A stretch of DNA of 64,000 nt from Candolleomyces eurysporus (lineage: Eukaryota; Basidiomycota; Agaricomycetes; Agaricales; Psathyrellaceae): the NCBI GenBank assembly GCA_027579435.1, contig JANBPK010000726.1, positions 186,001-250,000 of the forward strand, in the 5' to 3' direction. The number at the start of each line of letters is the position of its first letter. Position 1 is the stretch's first letter. A program made the translations under genes and the position numbers. The notes under the pieces are model-generated. The model saw nothing but the letters and a program-made list of their open reading frames with translations, did not search any database and had not been told where the DNA came from. This document shows positions 1 to 11,835 of the stretch, piece after piece.

Positions 1-996
1 AGGTGGTCGAGCAGGGGTTGACTTGGTTTCCCGGTTTCCTTGCCATCGCCGTTGAGAGTTGCATGTGGAGCGAAGGAGGGGGTGGTGGTAGTCGCAGTGG
101 TGAAAAGAGAGGAGGAAGGAGGTCCAGCCAATTGTCCAACTACAATCCGTCTCTCGCCCGGATTCCCGGCTGATATCAATGGCGAGCTTGGGGGAGGCAA
201 AAGGAATGGAATGGAATTCAAGGCCCAATTTTTGCTTAAAACCTTTGGCCGGCTCTTTGGTTCCAGCCTGTCCCTCTTCAACACCGACAGTTGATTTTGG
301 CGCGGCAGGCGGCGAACAAATCAACCCACGCAGCGTAGGCCTATCGGACGTGTTCCATTCAACGAGCTTTCGAGATGCGATTGCCAGTCTTTGCGAGTAG
401 AAAGGCGTGTGGTGGTTGGCGTTGGTAAATGCGGAAGCACGAGATCTGCATCTTTTTCTTGCAGAGATTTGCAGCAGCATCCAACGACACCGACTGGAGT
501 TTGAAACAGGCTGGCGGGACAGTGAGGTGACGATCGTACTTGTCGTCCATAGATGGGTTTTTTGGCTTCGCTTCGGATAGGGGGGTCGTGGCGGTGAAGG
601 GATGGGAGGAGGAGAGAGGAGAAAAGGAAGACGCGAGGCATGGCGGAGACAAAGACGCTGGTTGGAAGGAGAAATCTTGCACAACTTCGAGGAAGTAACA
701 TCATAGGATGAAATATCAACACCAACGACATATCGCAGCCTTCGAAGATGTCGTATCACGACAACCCCCATAACCCACGCAACGTAGGCACACCACAGCG
801 CGGTTCAGGACGTCGTAGTTGTAGTCAAATGAGACGTAGTGTGATGGAAAAAATTTAGTTTGTGATAACTGTTTGAGAGTCCAAGAGCTGTCGATACAGT
901 TGATCTGAAACTCGAAGAGTACAATAACGTAGATGCGGATGGGAATGGTAAGGGAGGGATGAGTGGGAGTATCTGGGCGTTTATGAAGCTGAGCAT
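1..996 (-). pseudogene. TM-coil gene copy A, 5' half, degenerate, cut by window edge
   Basis: This is the first of six copies of a gene family seen best at 11836-13673. The reverse strand carries the family's N-terminal region in several frames: the conserved leader beginning near 996, the Ser/Pro-rich stretch, and the segment with 'QEKDA'. Frame changes break it repeatedly, and the conserved ATG cluster before the membrane segment reads as a run of Thr codons. The 3' half, with the coiled coil and C-terminal domain, lies beyond the left edge. It is head-to-head with the NACHT gene at 2419, as in the other units. I am confident of the family assignment; non-functionality is an inference from the frame breaks. 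Confidence 0.7.
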
Positions 997-2418
997 CTCT
1001 TTGGGGCGAGGGTCCGCTTTTTCGCGTGGTTGGATCGGTGATTTGGGTGGATAGGCGAATTGGAACAGAATCAATGAAATAAGGATCCCGGAGCAGCTAA
1101 CGTTTCCCAGCCACAGCTGCTGTTCAAGCTACATATGTTCTTGAGACGAGATAACTCGCATAGACAAATGAGAACTCACTGCGCTTGCCCGAATCTCAGT
1201 GATATTGTAAACTACCCCATAGCGATGAATGTATCTGGTTCGGAAAACCAAGGAAGCTCCTGGCGCTGCTGTGTGGGGTGTGCTAGCGACTAGCGCTCGT
1301 ATATCTGTTTGCTACCACTATCATTGTGGACGCAACCGATATGAGACCGGCCTGTAGGAATCGTCAAGCCGTGTTTTTGACGCTGTCGTCATCGTCGTAA
1401 CTGGAGGTCCTCGCGTTCACAATAACTTGAACTCTTGGTCTTCTTATTTCAGTGGGGACGCTTGTTGAGATTATTTTACGTCAGAAGACAACGCTTGACG
1501 TAGGAGCACAGAGGGATAAGGATCCTAGAGGATTGGTTTCCATGATGAGGAGAAGAAAGGGCAAACAGGTCCAATAGTCGTAGGGCATTGGCGATCCTTA
1601 CCTTTGTTGGATGTTGGCGGTCGTACTATTCGCAGAGAGTTCTTTACTTTTGCTCCATCTAAATCTTCTCGCTCAAACGTGTGCTCCACACTGCGGATAG
1701 ATGAGAAGGTGCGTTTTGAAGGGTGTATATCGATGAGATTTAGGTTGGAGGGTTGCTGTTGCCAGCGGGTGAGGAGTGCCCGAGAGGGAATTTGCCTGCG
1801 TGAATAGGAGCCTCATTTCAACGTTTGACGGCACGCACCTTCTGCACCATGACTGCAGCAAAACCGACACGGGAGCGGGACAAACGGAAGAATAGGCAAG
1901 GACCGGCCCCCGGTCCGGTGCCATGATCGGCATATTAACAGCCCAAATTAGCCGGTCAACGCTTCCTCCAACGTCGAGTGCGCGTGGGTCACACCTGGTC
2001 GTTGGTTTCCTATCCCCCAGAAGGTCTTTTCTACATTCTTTCTCCCGATACCTACACCACTAAAGCCCCTTTCGCTTAGACCTTCCATCTTGCAACGGTA
2101 ACCCTTGTCTACCTAAAGATGGGCGTCTATTCCCTTCATTGCGGGAAAACATTCCCAGGAGAGCACAGCAATGTATCAACCATGAATGAGCGAACCTGGC
2201 CCACCCTGCTTCCTTTCCCTCAGCATTCCACCACTGTGCGTCGTCGCAGGCCATATTCCCACCTGGTTTTCGACACCCTGAGGTAGAGAGGACAAACTTG
2301 CTGGAAGCCCCTGCTAGAACGATAGCTGTACCGTTGCTGCCAACATAGCAAGTGAGTGAGCAGTATGTCATGATCGCTGCATGCCTCAATCAACTGACCG
2401 TACCAACTAGATTGTCCA
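997..2418. promoter_or_regulatory. Divergent spacer of unit A, NACHT leader with 5'UTR intron
   Basis: No gene is seen. The stretch is homologous to the divergent spacers at 7021-8488, 13674-14980, 25396-26414, 32170-33164 and part of 38717-39180. Its right end is the conserved NACHT leader. A likely 5'UTR intron lies at 2352-2410 (GTGAGT donor, CAACTAG acceptor), just before the ATG, and is also visible upstream of copy J. Compared with unit B, about 150 bp around the RING-derived segment is missing near 2095, so this copy has lost the remnant RING start codon region. Confidence 0.6.
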
Positions 2419-4704
2419 ATGAACGTCTTGGGGAGTTCGCAGAATGCGCATGTTGAGCACCTCCATGCATATCAGGTCGATGGAGGTTATCATTTGCACA
2501 CTAACCAAGTAAGGGCCGAAGACAAGAGTGAGTGTTTCAACTTTTACACAGCTTTATCGACTGTGCGATCCGAGGCTGATCACGTTGCAGCTCTGTACGA
2601 ACTCCTTCAACCCATAGAGGATGCGTCCCATACCCGAGACCGGAAACGATCACCTCCAGATTCCGCCTGTACGCGGGGAACAAGAGTCGAGGTAGTCAAA
2701 AAGGTTACCACCTGGACGGCCGACAATATCTCGGCCTCCGACGAACCTCACGTTCTCTGGATGCATGGATATGTCGGGAGTGGTAAGTCCGCCATATCTC
2801 AGGAGGTGTGCGTCACGTCTGGCCGGCAGGATAGGCCCGTCGCAAGCTTCTTTTTCTTCAGGAACGCGGGTGATAGAAGCAAGATTTGGAGGCTCGCCAC
2901 AACTCTAGCCAGCCAAATGGCAGCAGTGATTCCTGAGACGGAACACTTTGTCCGTGCCGCCGTGAAAGCGAACCCGGCATTGCTACGGCAAGACGAGGCA
3001 GGCGTTTCTCTTCAGAGTCGGATGCAATCCTTGGTTTATGCACCATTCAAAGCAGCGGTTCAACGGGGAACTGGGGCCAGAACCTCATCACGCTTGGTCG
3101 GACCATCGGAAGAGGCCGTTCAAGGACCAACAGTGATCGTGTCGTTAGCAAGAGGCCCATTCCTCATCGTGCTAGATGGGTTGGACGAATGCGACAACAA
3201 AGATGAAGTTCAAGAACTTATCGACGGCATGCTGGACTTTTTCGACGACAATCCCTTCATCCCCCTTCGGGTTTTCATTACGAGCAGGGTGGAGCAGCAC
3301 ATCCAATCACGCTTGAATGTTCCCGGGGTCCGTTTGGACAACCTTGTTGATCATTGCTCTGACGACGATATCTCGACCTTCCTTGATGTTCTGTTCAAGA
3401 TTGAAACGAGGTGCAACCCTGTTATTCGAGCTTACATCTCGGAACACGGGGAATGGCCTCTCCCGAACGACAGGCGCAAGTTGGTTCAGCACATCGGAGG
3501 ATCATTCATTTTCGCATCGACAGTGTTCAAATTCATCATGGGGTCGACCGTCGAAGGTGGTTCCTCAGCAACTCCCATGGATCGCCTTCCCCTAGCCCTC
3601 AAAATGAACCCCGGCCTCGACGAACTCTACACACAGGCATTGGCACGCTCTCAACATCTCCCCCATTTCCCGGACATCATCTCGACCATTGCTCTTCTCG
3701 AGGTACCACTCCCAACGTCAGGCATTGCCGAGCTCCTTGGAATCAGGACCTATGAAGTAGTCAATGTCCTGGTGAACTTGCAAGCGATCATTCAGGTTCC
3801 CGGGACAGATGATATACCGGTCACCCTCTTCCACACCTCCCTCCGCGACTTTCTCACCACTCAAAGTCGATCTGGCCGTTTCTTTGCACATCCACGTCAA
3901 CATGTTCGGCTCTACCTTCGTTGCCTCCAATGTGAACTCGTACATCGCCAACACGAGTTGGAGTCACTCACAAACCGCAATCAACGCAAACCAGCTGCTG
4001 CATATGCCCTCCAAAACTCAAAGGTTCATTTGAACCGAGGTTCAGATCTCTTCGAACCAGCGGAGTTCGATTCTGCCGTCCAGCTGTGTCGTGAGACGCT
4101 TGGATTGTATCCGGACGCACCAGAGCTGATCCAATCGCTGGGCCGTGTAACGCTTCATCGCGCCAGGCATACAGGTTCTCTTGTGGACCTCGAGGAGACC
4201 ATTTCCCTCAATCGTGAAGCACTCGAACTTCGGCCTTTTCCTCATTCAGATCGCTCATTGTCACTCAACAATCTTAGCAGTGCACTCCAGGATCGTTATC
4301 AGCTCACAAGAACAGTGGCTGATCTTGAGGAGGCGATCTCCCTGCAACGTGAAGCGCTTGAACTTCTACCACCTCCTCATCCAGAGCGCTGGTCGTCACT
4401 CACCAATCTTGGCAACGCACTCTGGCATCGTTATCGGCGCACAAGAACAGTGGCTGACCTCGAGGAGGCGATCTCCCTGCAACGTGAAGCACTCGAACTT
4501 CAACCATCTCCTCATCCCGATCGTGCACTGTCGCTCAGAAACCTCGTCATATCACTCCATAATATGTGCGAAGCTATGCACACACCTCCCCACCTTCAAG
4601 AGGCAATTCTCCACTGCGAGGAGCTTCTTACGTCCCACTATCCTGTTGGGCACCAGTATCGACCCGAAACTCTGAACCGTTTGGCTTCTCTCCACCAGAA
4701 GTAG
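2419..4704 (+). CDS. NACHT-TPR protein, copy A
   Basis: NLR-like STAND ATPase of the agaricomycete NACHT-TPR type. A short N-terminal exon (2419-2527) is followed by a probable 63-nt intron (2528-2590, GTGAGT...TTGCAG). The intron is a multiple of three, so the frame also reads through it. The second exon holds Walker A (GYVGSGKSAIS), Walker B (LIVLDGLDECDNK) and the sensor-like FITSR motif. About three 42-45 residue TPR-like units follow, built on DLEEAISLQREALEL. The stop falls directly after 'SLHQK'; homologous coding resumes downstream, so the C-terminus is about 30 residues shorter than in copy J. Known for the family: nucleotide-dependent oligomerisation and signalling after ligand sensing. 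The ligand is unknown. It lies head-to-head with a broken TM-coil copy. No frameshift is seen in the NACHT or TPR parts. Confidence 0.85.
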   Translation: MNVLGSSQNAHVEHLHAYQVDGGYHLHTNQVRAEDKSECFNFYTALSTVRSEADHVAALYELLQPIEDASHTRDRKRSPPDSACTRGTRVEVVKKVTTWTADNISASDEPHVLWMHGYVGSGKSAISQEVCVTSGRQDRPVASFFFFRNAGDRSKIWRLATTLASQMAAVIPETEHFVRAAVKANPALLRQDEAGVSLQSRMQSLVYAPFKAAVQRGTGARTSSRLVGPSEEAVQGPTVIVSLARGPFLIVLDGLDECDNKDEVQELIDGMLDFFDDNPFIPLRVFITSRVEQHIQSRLNVPGVRLDNLVDHCSDDDISTFLDVLFKIETRCNPVIRAYISEHGEWPLPNDRRKLVQHIGGSFIFASTVFKFIMGSTVEGGSSATPMDRLPLALKMNPGLDELYTQALARSQHLPHFPDIISTIALLEVPLPTSGIAELLGIRTYEVVNVLVNLQAIIQVPGTDDIPVTLFHTSLRDFLTTQSRSGRFFAHPRQHVRLYLRCLQCELVHRQHELESLTNRNQRKPAAAYALQNSKVHLNRGSDLFEPAEFDSAVQLCRETLGLYPDAPELIQSLGRVTLHRARHTGSLVDLEETISLNREALELRPFPHSDRSLSLNNLSSALQDRYQLTRTVADLEEAISLQREALELLPPPHPERWSSLTNLGNALWHRYRRTRTVADLEEAISLQREALELQPSPHPDRALSLRNLVISLHNMCEAMHTPPHLQEAILHCEELLTSHYPVGHQYRPETLNRLASLHQK

Positions 4705-5172
4705 TCTGGTGGGACACAACAAAGTCACTGAATCAAATTCCTCAACCCCTCGGCTTCTCTCCTCCAGAATTGGCTCGGTGCAATGCGACAAGCAGAGCAT
4801 TTTGCCTGTATCGCGAGGCTGATTGCTTAAAGCTTTTCGAACACAACACCATACTCCATGCAAATTTCAATTCACTTGATTCAGCTCATTCTGATTTCAT
4901 TTTCTCATGTTGGATACTTATTCGTTGTTGTAGTAATAATGCACGTATCTTTCTCCTACCTCTTGCCCTTTGGCATCAAAATTGGACAAGGCAACTCATC
5001 TTTTTTGGAGTCGTTGTTCAAGTGAACTGGAGTGAGCTATAAAATTCCGTTAAGCACAGGCAGGATACAATATGATACACGTAAAATCAATCAGACAAAC
5101 AAACAAAATATAATGAAATAAAAATAGCATTGACTCAAGAAAAAAAGTTGAATTATGTTCGTCCTACACAGC
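4705..5172. other. Inter-unit spacer A/B
   Basis: No gene is seen. The left part is decayed coding sequence: after the NACHT A stop, a stretch still reads like the copy J C-terminus (LLQNWLGAMRQAE). The rest is a shortened version of the spacer found whole at 10772-11835; several hundred bases are missing here. Its right end is the AT-rich 3' flank of TM-coil copy B. Confidence 0.55.
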
Positions 5173-7020
5173 TCAACGTTCTACAACTCTCCCCTGACAC
5201 CTCACGCTCTTCACCTCCTCCGCCCACTTCTCCTCATCGAATTGGACATCAGGCATTCGAAGCTCCACATGCACTGGTGTCACGATGCCACCCTCAGCCC
5301 GATCGAGAGCCGTCCAAGGGTCACCTTCCAAGGTACATCCTTCTGAGTTTGTCGAGACAAAGGATTCCTCCCGCCAGAACTTGGAGACGACAACGCAGTG
5401 ATGCCAATACAGACCTCCTCCTACCAAGGTGCCTTCATCTGCTCATAAAATCGGCACCGCATCCACTGTCGCGATTCCTAGTCGTTTGAGGTGTGGGAAG
5501 TGGACAGTGTCGCTGCCTCCCCCTCCGCCTCGCCGTTGGCATTCGAGCTGGGCTTCCAGAACATCAGCTCCTATATTCTACCTTGACATCCCACTCCCAC
5601 CCTTCCCACAACTTGAGCTTCACGTCGGCTTCTTCTAGCGCGTTTTCAGAGGAGCGGGATTGGAGGATGGAGAGGAAGCGGCTGGGTGAAATCAGGTTTC
5701 GGATTTTCAAAACACTCTTGTCTTGATCCTCTGGGTGGACGAGAGCAGAATAGTCTGGCACAGATGCGGGTCGTCCATGTGCTGAAGGTTGAAGGAACTA
5801 GTTAACCTGCTCCCGTAAAGCGCATATGCGAGCTTTCGTTTCTCGCGCATCTCTCTCTTGTCTTTCTTCCTCCCTCTCCTCAGACCCTTTCCCCTCCAGC
5901 GTCCCTTGAACGCCCTTGCTTTGTCCCTGACCTTCACCCTCGCCTCCTTAAGTGCTTCCTTGGCCTTCCGGTGCTCGTATGCGTGTGATGGGTCGGACCG
6001 GAAGTGTGAGACGTTTTGGGAGATGCTGGGTGGCAGGATGTACCGGTTTGACGTTGGGTCAAAGTTGAGGTCAAACACTTCTTTAGCTGAGGAGGACGAA
6101 AGCGTTGTTCAGGTTGAAGGCTAGACTGTGGGTCTGTGAAGGATTGAGCGAGTGAGATAGGTGGTTGAACGCCGAGAGTTGATTTGACTTATGTGTCATC
6201 GTCGTTGAGAGTTGCGAGTAGAGCGGAGGTGGTAGTGAACGAGAACGACAGGGAGGGTCCACCTAAATATCTAACCATAATCCGTCGCAGCCCTCCGACT
6301 CCAGCCTGTTCCTGTTCGACGTTGAGAGCCGGCTGCGACTCCGAGTCGGTGAGTGGCAAACAAACCGATCTGCGCGGTGTAGGCGTGTTCGACTCGTCCC
6401 AATCGAGGAGCTTTCGAAACACGATTGCCGGGTTCTGTGGGTTGAAAGGTGTAGGGGCGTTGGCGGTGGCGAATGCCGAAGCACGAGGTGTGTTGCAATT
6501 TTCAACCTTTTCCTTTTCTTACACTGCGGCATCCAAAGACACCGGACTGGGGTTGAGAGCAGGGTGGCGATACGATGAGGGGAGTATCGGTGTTGTCGTC
6601 CACTTATGGGTTTTCTGACTTCATTTCAAGTAAGGAGGTGACGAAAGTGTTGGGAGAAAGGGAGCTGGGGGTGGGAAAGAGGAGGCGGAGCGTGAAGAAG
6701 GAGACGCCGGTTCGGAAGGAGGAAGCTTGAACAAACCAGAGAAAGCAATAGCGTAGGAATAACAATCCGCGCCGACGAGACATTTCCGCCTTTGAAGGTA
6801 TATCATAACGGCAACCCACGCAGCTGTGGAGGAGGGTAGGGCACACCACAGGGCGGTCGAGAGCATTTTCCTTGCAGAGGACGTCGATGTGTAATGGGAG
6901 AGGTCGAGTCTAGGGTAGCTCATCGAACCGGAGAGTCCAAGTATTATCGACACGATCTAAAAGGGTATGATGGTAACGTAGATGCGAATACGAAGAGGGG
7001 ATGTTTATAAAGCTCAGCAT
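5173..7020 (-). pseudogene. TM-coil gene copy B, frameshifted
   Basis: On the reverse strand the family's segments appear in order but in different frames. First comes the membrane segment (STALWCALPSSTAAWV), then the Pro/Ser region, the 'WDESNTPTPRRSVCLPL' block, the 'NRYILPPS' block with the Lys/Arg/Glu-rich coiled coil, and the C-terminal domain ending at 5173. Several frame changes and in-frame stops separate them, too many for sequencing error alone. A TTTATAAA box (7004-7011) and a pyrimidine-rich stretch are retained near its 5' end. It is head-to-head with NACHT copy B. Confidence 0.75.
7004..7011 (-). promoter_or_regulatory. TATA-like box of TM-coil copy B
   Basis: TTTATAAA is conserved at the same place in copy C (13828-13835). 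On the reverse strand it is followed by a CT-rich tract, as in many fungal promoters. It lies just inside the first ATG of the longest reading frame, which argues for a downstream start codon. Confidence 0.45.
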
Positions 7021-8488
7021 TGTGGTAATAGGTTGCTCTTTTTTGTTGGGTTATTGGATGAATGATTGAAATGGGTGGTACAGGATCGATGGCCCGACGG
7101 AGATTCTGGTGAAGGAAGAGCGATTAGCCACACATCTTATTGAGACGGAATGGGTCGAATACACAAAGGAAAGATGGATAAGCGTAAGCTGTCCCACAGC
7201 GAATATATCTGGTTCAAAAAGCCAGACGAGTTCCTGAGCCCTGGTGCCGCAGGAGGTTGTTCCGCGAATGGAGGCCTTCCGGCCGATGGTGTGCGGTGTG
7301 GGCCAGCGCTCGTATATATTTGTTACCACCGTTGTTGTGGGTGCGACCAGTACAATACGAGACCTGACAAGCCCTCGAGCGTCTGGGTCCTAGCGTTCAC
7401 AGTAGCTTGAACTCTCGTTGTTCTTCCTTCATTGGGGCGCTCGTTATGCCTGTTCAGCGTCAAATACAGTGATTGGCACCGGGAAGGGAAGGATGAGTAT
7501 CCTAGAAGACTGGAAGCCATGGTAAGAAAGGGAGAAGAAGGGAGAAAAACGGATCCAGAGTCGTGGTGCAAGGGTAATCCTTACCTTCGGTGATGTCAGC
7601 GTGCTATCCGCCAAGAGTTCATTAGTTTTGCTCCATCAAAATCTTCTCCCTCAAACGCACGTTTCATACTGCAGATAGACGCGATGGTACGTTGAAGGGC
7701 GTATATCGATGGGATCTAGTTTTAAGGGTCACCGTTCCCAGCGGTGCGGGTGAGGATGGCCATCCGCCGAGTCTCGGTGGAGCCCTACACCTTCAGCATC
7801 ATGGCTGGGCAAGCTTGCGACAATACTGGCGGCCCGGTGTCCGGTCAGCCCGAATCGGCCGGTCAGCAAAGTTCAACCGTTCCTCCAGCCACAGCATCGT
7901 CAACAGCATCGTCAAGTGCGCATGGGCGGCAATTAGTCTTTGGTTTTCTATTCCCCAGCAGGCCTTTTCTTCATCCTTTCCCCCTTGTCTAGACTACAGA
8001 AGCCGCTCGCACAGATCTTCCGTTTCACAACGATAATCCCAATTCAATTGGTGATCCAGTTTCGAGCGTCAAACGCAGCCTTCATCCAGGAGTAGTCGTA
8101 GAGTATTCTCTACACCCCTCAGCATTTACAGGACCAATTCACTGCCACACTTCAAGGGACCCCATCCCTTGTCTATCTGAACATGGGGGTCTATTCACGT
8201 TTCGTTTGCGGAAAAACATTCCCAGGAGAATCTCGTAATGTATCGACCATGAGGCAGCTGTGAGTGAATTTAGCCCTCTTGTCTCCTTTCCCTCACCATC
8301 CCACCACCGTTCGTCATCGCAGGTCACATTTCCCCCTGGTCCTCGACACCCTGAGGTAGATAGGACAAACAAACTTGCTGGAAGCCCCTGCTAGGAAGAT
8401 ACCTGCACGCTTGCCGCCAACATGTCGAGTGAGCAGTGCAGCATTGGCGCTTGTCTCATTCAACTGATCGTGTCAACTAGATCGTCCG
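7021..8488. promoter_or_regulatory. Divergent spacer of unit B (RING-derived promoter plus NACHT leader)
   Basis: No intact gene is present. From 7021 to about 8090 it aligns by eye with the spacer between the TM-coil gene and the RING gene at 13674-15011. This includes the sequence before the RING start (ccaattcaattgg) and the first RING codons. From about 8091 it switches to the NACHT 5' flank, which is also found upstream of copy J. The junction is therefore a chimera of RING promoter and NACHT leader. Confidence 0.6.
8059..8090 (+). other. Remnant of the first RING-gene codons upstream of NACHT B
   Basis: The stretch (cgtcaaacgcagccttcat and neighbours) matches the first ten or so codons of the RING gene at 14981, but the ATG is changed to TTT-like sequence. 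Homology to the RING gene stops at about 8090, where the NACHT flank begins. The same remnant can be read on the reverse strand near 25810-25850, 32575-32610 and 39120-39155. Confidence 0.65.
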
Positions 8489-10771
8489 ATGAACGTCTTN
8501 GGGGGGGTCGCAGAATACATACATCGAAAACCTGAACGCATACCAAGTCGATGGAGGCTATCATGTCCAAGTCAGGACTGAAGAGAGGAGTAAGCGTTTC
8601 ATGCAGCTTGATCGACTCTGGGGTCTGCGCTAATCACAGTGCAGGTCTGTACGAGCTGCTTCAACCCATAGACGACGCTTCTCACACCCGAGATCGCAAA
8701 CGATCACCTCCAGATTCCGCCTGTACGCGAGGAACAAGGGTCGAGGTAATCAAGAAAGTTACCAGCTGGACGGCCGACAATATCTCGGCCTCTGACGAAC
8801 CTCACATTCTCTGGATGCACGGATATGTTGGGAGTGGCAAGTCCGCCATATCTCAGGAGGTGTGCGACACGTCCGAGCGGCAGGATAGGCCTGTCGCAAG
8901 CTTCTTTTTCTTCAGGAATGCGGGTGATAGAAGCAAGATTTGGAGGCTGGCCGCAACTCTTGCGAGCCAAATGGCAGACGTGATTCCCGAGACAGAACCC
9001 TTCGTCCGTGCCGCTGTGAAAGCCAAGCCGGCCCTGCTTCGGCAAGACGAGACAGGCGTTTCTCTACAGAGTCGGATGCGGTGCTTGGTTTATGCACCAT
9101 TCAGAGCGGCAGTTCAACGCGAAGCTGCGCTCAGAGCCTCGACTCGCTTGGGAGGACCATCAGAAGGAGCAACAACCCTCGCGGCGTTAGCAAAAGGTCC
9201 ATTCCTCATCGTACTAGACGGGTTGGACGAATGCGACAACAAAGACGAAGTTCAAGAACTTATCGACGGCATGCTCACTTTTTTCGATGATAATCCTTTC
9301 ATTCCTCTTCGGGTATTCATCACGAGCCGGGTGGAGCAGCATATCCGATCACACTTGGATGTTCCAGGGGTTCGTTTGGACAACCTTGTTGATCATTGCT
9401 CTGACGACGATATCGTCACCTTCCTTGATGTCCTATTCAAGAATGAAACGAGGCGGAACCCTGTCATTCGAGCATACATCTCAGAACACGGGGAATGGCC
9501 TTCTCCGAAAGACAGACGGAAGTTGGTCAAGCATATCGGAGGATCGTTCATTTTCGCATCGACGGTGTTAAAATTCATCATGTCGATCGCCGATAGTGGC
9601 TCATCAGCGACGCCCATGGATCGGCTTCCCCTAGCCCTCAAAATGAACCCCGGCCTCGACGGACTCTATACGCAGACATTGGCGCGCTCGGAACGTCGTC
9701 CCCACTTCCCGGACATTATCTCGACTATCGCTCTTCTCGAGGTACCACTCCCAATGTCGGGCATTGCCGAGCTCCTTGGGATCAGCACCTACGAAGTAGT
9801 CAATGTCCTGATGAACTTGCAAGCGATCATTCAGGTTCCCGGGACAGACGATATACCAGTCACGCTCTTCCACACCTCCCTCCGCGACTTTCTTACCACC
9901 CAAAGTCGATCTGGCCGTTTCTTTGCACACCCACGTCAGCATGTCCGGCTCTTCCTTCGTTGCCTCCAATGTGAACTCGTACATCGCCAACACGAGGTGG
10001 AATCGCTCACGAACCGCAGTCAACGCAAACCAGCTGCTGTATATGCCCTCCGAAACTCAGTGGCTCATTTGAACCAAGGTTCAGGTCTCTTCGAACCAGC
10101 CGAGTTCGATTCTGCCATCCAGCTGTGTCGTGAGACGCTTGGATTGTATCCGGACGCACCGGAGCTGATTCAATCGCTAGGCCGTGTAACCCTTTATCGC
10201 GCCAGGCGTACAGGTTCTCTCGTGGACCTCGAGGAGACAATTTCCCTCAATCGTGAAGCACTCAAACTTCGGTCATTCCCCCATCCAGATCGCTCATTGT
10301 CACTCAACAATCTTGGCAATGCACTCCGCGATCGTTATCAGCGCACAACAACAGCGGCTGATCCTCGATGAGGCGATCTCACTGCAACGTGAAGCGCTCG
10401 AACTTCATCCACCTCCTCATCCAGAGCGCTCGCCGTCGCTCAACAATCTTGGCATTGCACTCTGGGATCGTTATCAGCGCACAAGAACAGTGGCCGACCT
10501 CGAGGAGGCGATCTCCCTACAACGTGAAGCGCTCGAACTTCGACCATCTCCTCATCCAGACCACGCACTGTTGCTCAGAAACCTCACCATATCACTTCAT
10601 GATATGTGCGAAGCTATGCACACAACTCCCCACCTTCAAGAGGCAATTCTTCACTGCGAGGAGCTTCTTACGTCCCACTATCCTGTTGGGCACCAGTATC
10701 GACCCGAAACTCTGAACCGTTTGGCTTCTCTCCAGCAGAAGCGGTCTGGTGAGACACAACAAAGTCCCTGA
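8489..10771 (+). CDS. NACHT-TPR protein, copy B (two frame breaks)
   Basis: Same family as 2419-4704. The start is taken at 8489 because the first exon aligns there with the other copies. An N at 8500 next to a run of seven G shifts the frame and hides this start; it looks like a base-calling artefact. The first intron is 8590-8644 (GTAAGC...GTGCAG). Walker A (GYVGSGKSAIS) and Walker B (LIVLDGLDECDNK) are intact. A one-base insertion in the second TPR-like unit near 10362 (gatcctcgatgag against gacctcgatgag in copy G) moves the C-terminal TPR units to another frame, which ends at 10771. If the insertion is real, the protein ends at 10371. The C-terminus has three TPR-like units and 'SLQQKRSGETQQSP'. 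Functional status is uncertain. Confidence 0.75.
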
Positions 10772-11835
10772 CTCAAATTCTATAACCCCTCGGCTTCTCT
10801 CCTTTGGCTCGCTGCAACGCGACAAGCAGAAAATTTTGCCTGTATCGCGTGGCTGAAGGCCGAAGCGGGTCAATTGTCAACGTTCAACCGTCATGACCAT
10901 GACTTAATTGTACCTTTCGAGGGACTGGGCCTTCAACTTGGGGAGACTATGCAGACTATGTAACGCACTAGTGAGTGAGTATGCATTTCATTTCATGCCC
11001 ATATTCACGTTGTGTTTAAGGTGGAACGAGGACTGATTGCTTAAAGCTTTTCGAACACAACATCATACTCCGCCTAAAATTCAATTTACTTGACACGGCT
11101 CTCATTCTGATTTTATTTCATCGTGTTGTATACTTATTCGTTGTTGTACTAATAATGGACGTATTTTTTCCCCACCTCTTGCCTCCCGGCGTCAAAATTG
11201 GACAAGCCCATGAACCCCAGTTCTGAAATCTCAGATCAAGCAAAGAATGTCCCTGTCTTTGTTGACATCTACGAACTAACTGACTAGGCATTGTACATTT
11301 GGAAACGCAGGATCCGCTCCGCCGAACGGCCATAAGAGCGCAGAAACCAAGTTGAACAACAGTCAAATCTTGTCTGAACGACCAACCTGACAGTTCCCAT
11401 GTTATTGCTTCGCTCGGCTGGAGTTTGATACAGAGAACTAAACGAGTCGAGCCAGTCTAAGGTTCCCTCTGATAGCTGGTTCGTGAATGGCAGTTAATGA
11501 TCGATTTTCCTCGCTTGTACTATCCGCTGTGATATCCGAGTGCAGATCCATAATAATGTCGGTGGAACTTGATGAGAAGAAGCATATTCAAGGGTGGGGC
11601 GAGTGCACTGACAGAGGCAGGTGAATGCTGTTTCACCCAACTCCCCGTTCCGCAACTGATCTTTGGTAGAGTCGGCATTCAACTGAGCTGGAGTGAGCTA
11701 TGGAATTCCATTAAGCACAGGCAAGATAGAATATGATACACCAAAAATTAAAAAGACAAACGAACAAGATATAATGAAATAAAAATAGCAATGATTCAGG
11801 AAAAAAAAAATTGAGCCATGTTCGTACTACCCAGC
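10772..11835. other. Inter-unit spacer B/C
   Basis: No gene is recognised. The sequence begins with decayed NACHT 3' coding sequence and continues with a spacer that recurs, partly rearranged, at 28408-29350, 35167-36406 and 39160-39900. The right end is the AT-rich 3' flank of TM-coil copy C. Its conservation between units can be explained by recent duplication. Confidence 0.55.

Noticed and set aside
8551..10371. NACHT B as a 606-residue protein starting at 8551
   Set aside because: Comparison with the other copies places the start at 8489 and an intron at 8590-8644; 8551 lies in the wrong frame of exon 1.
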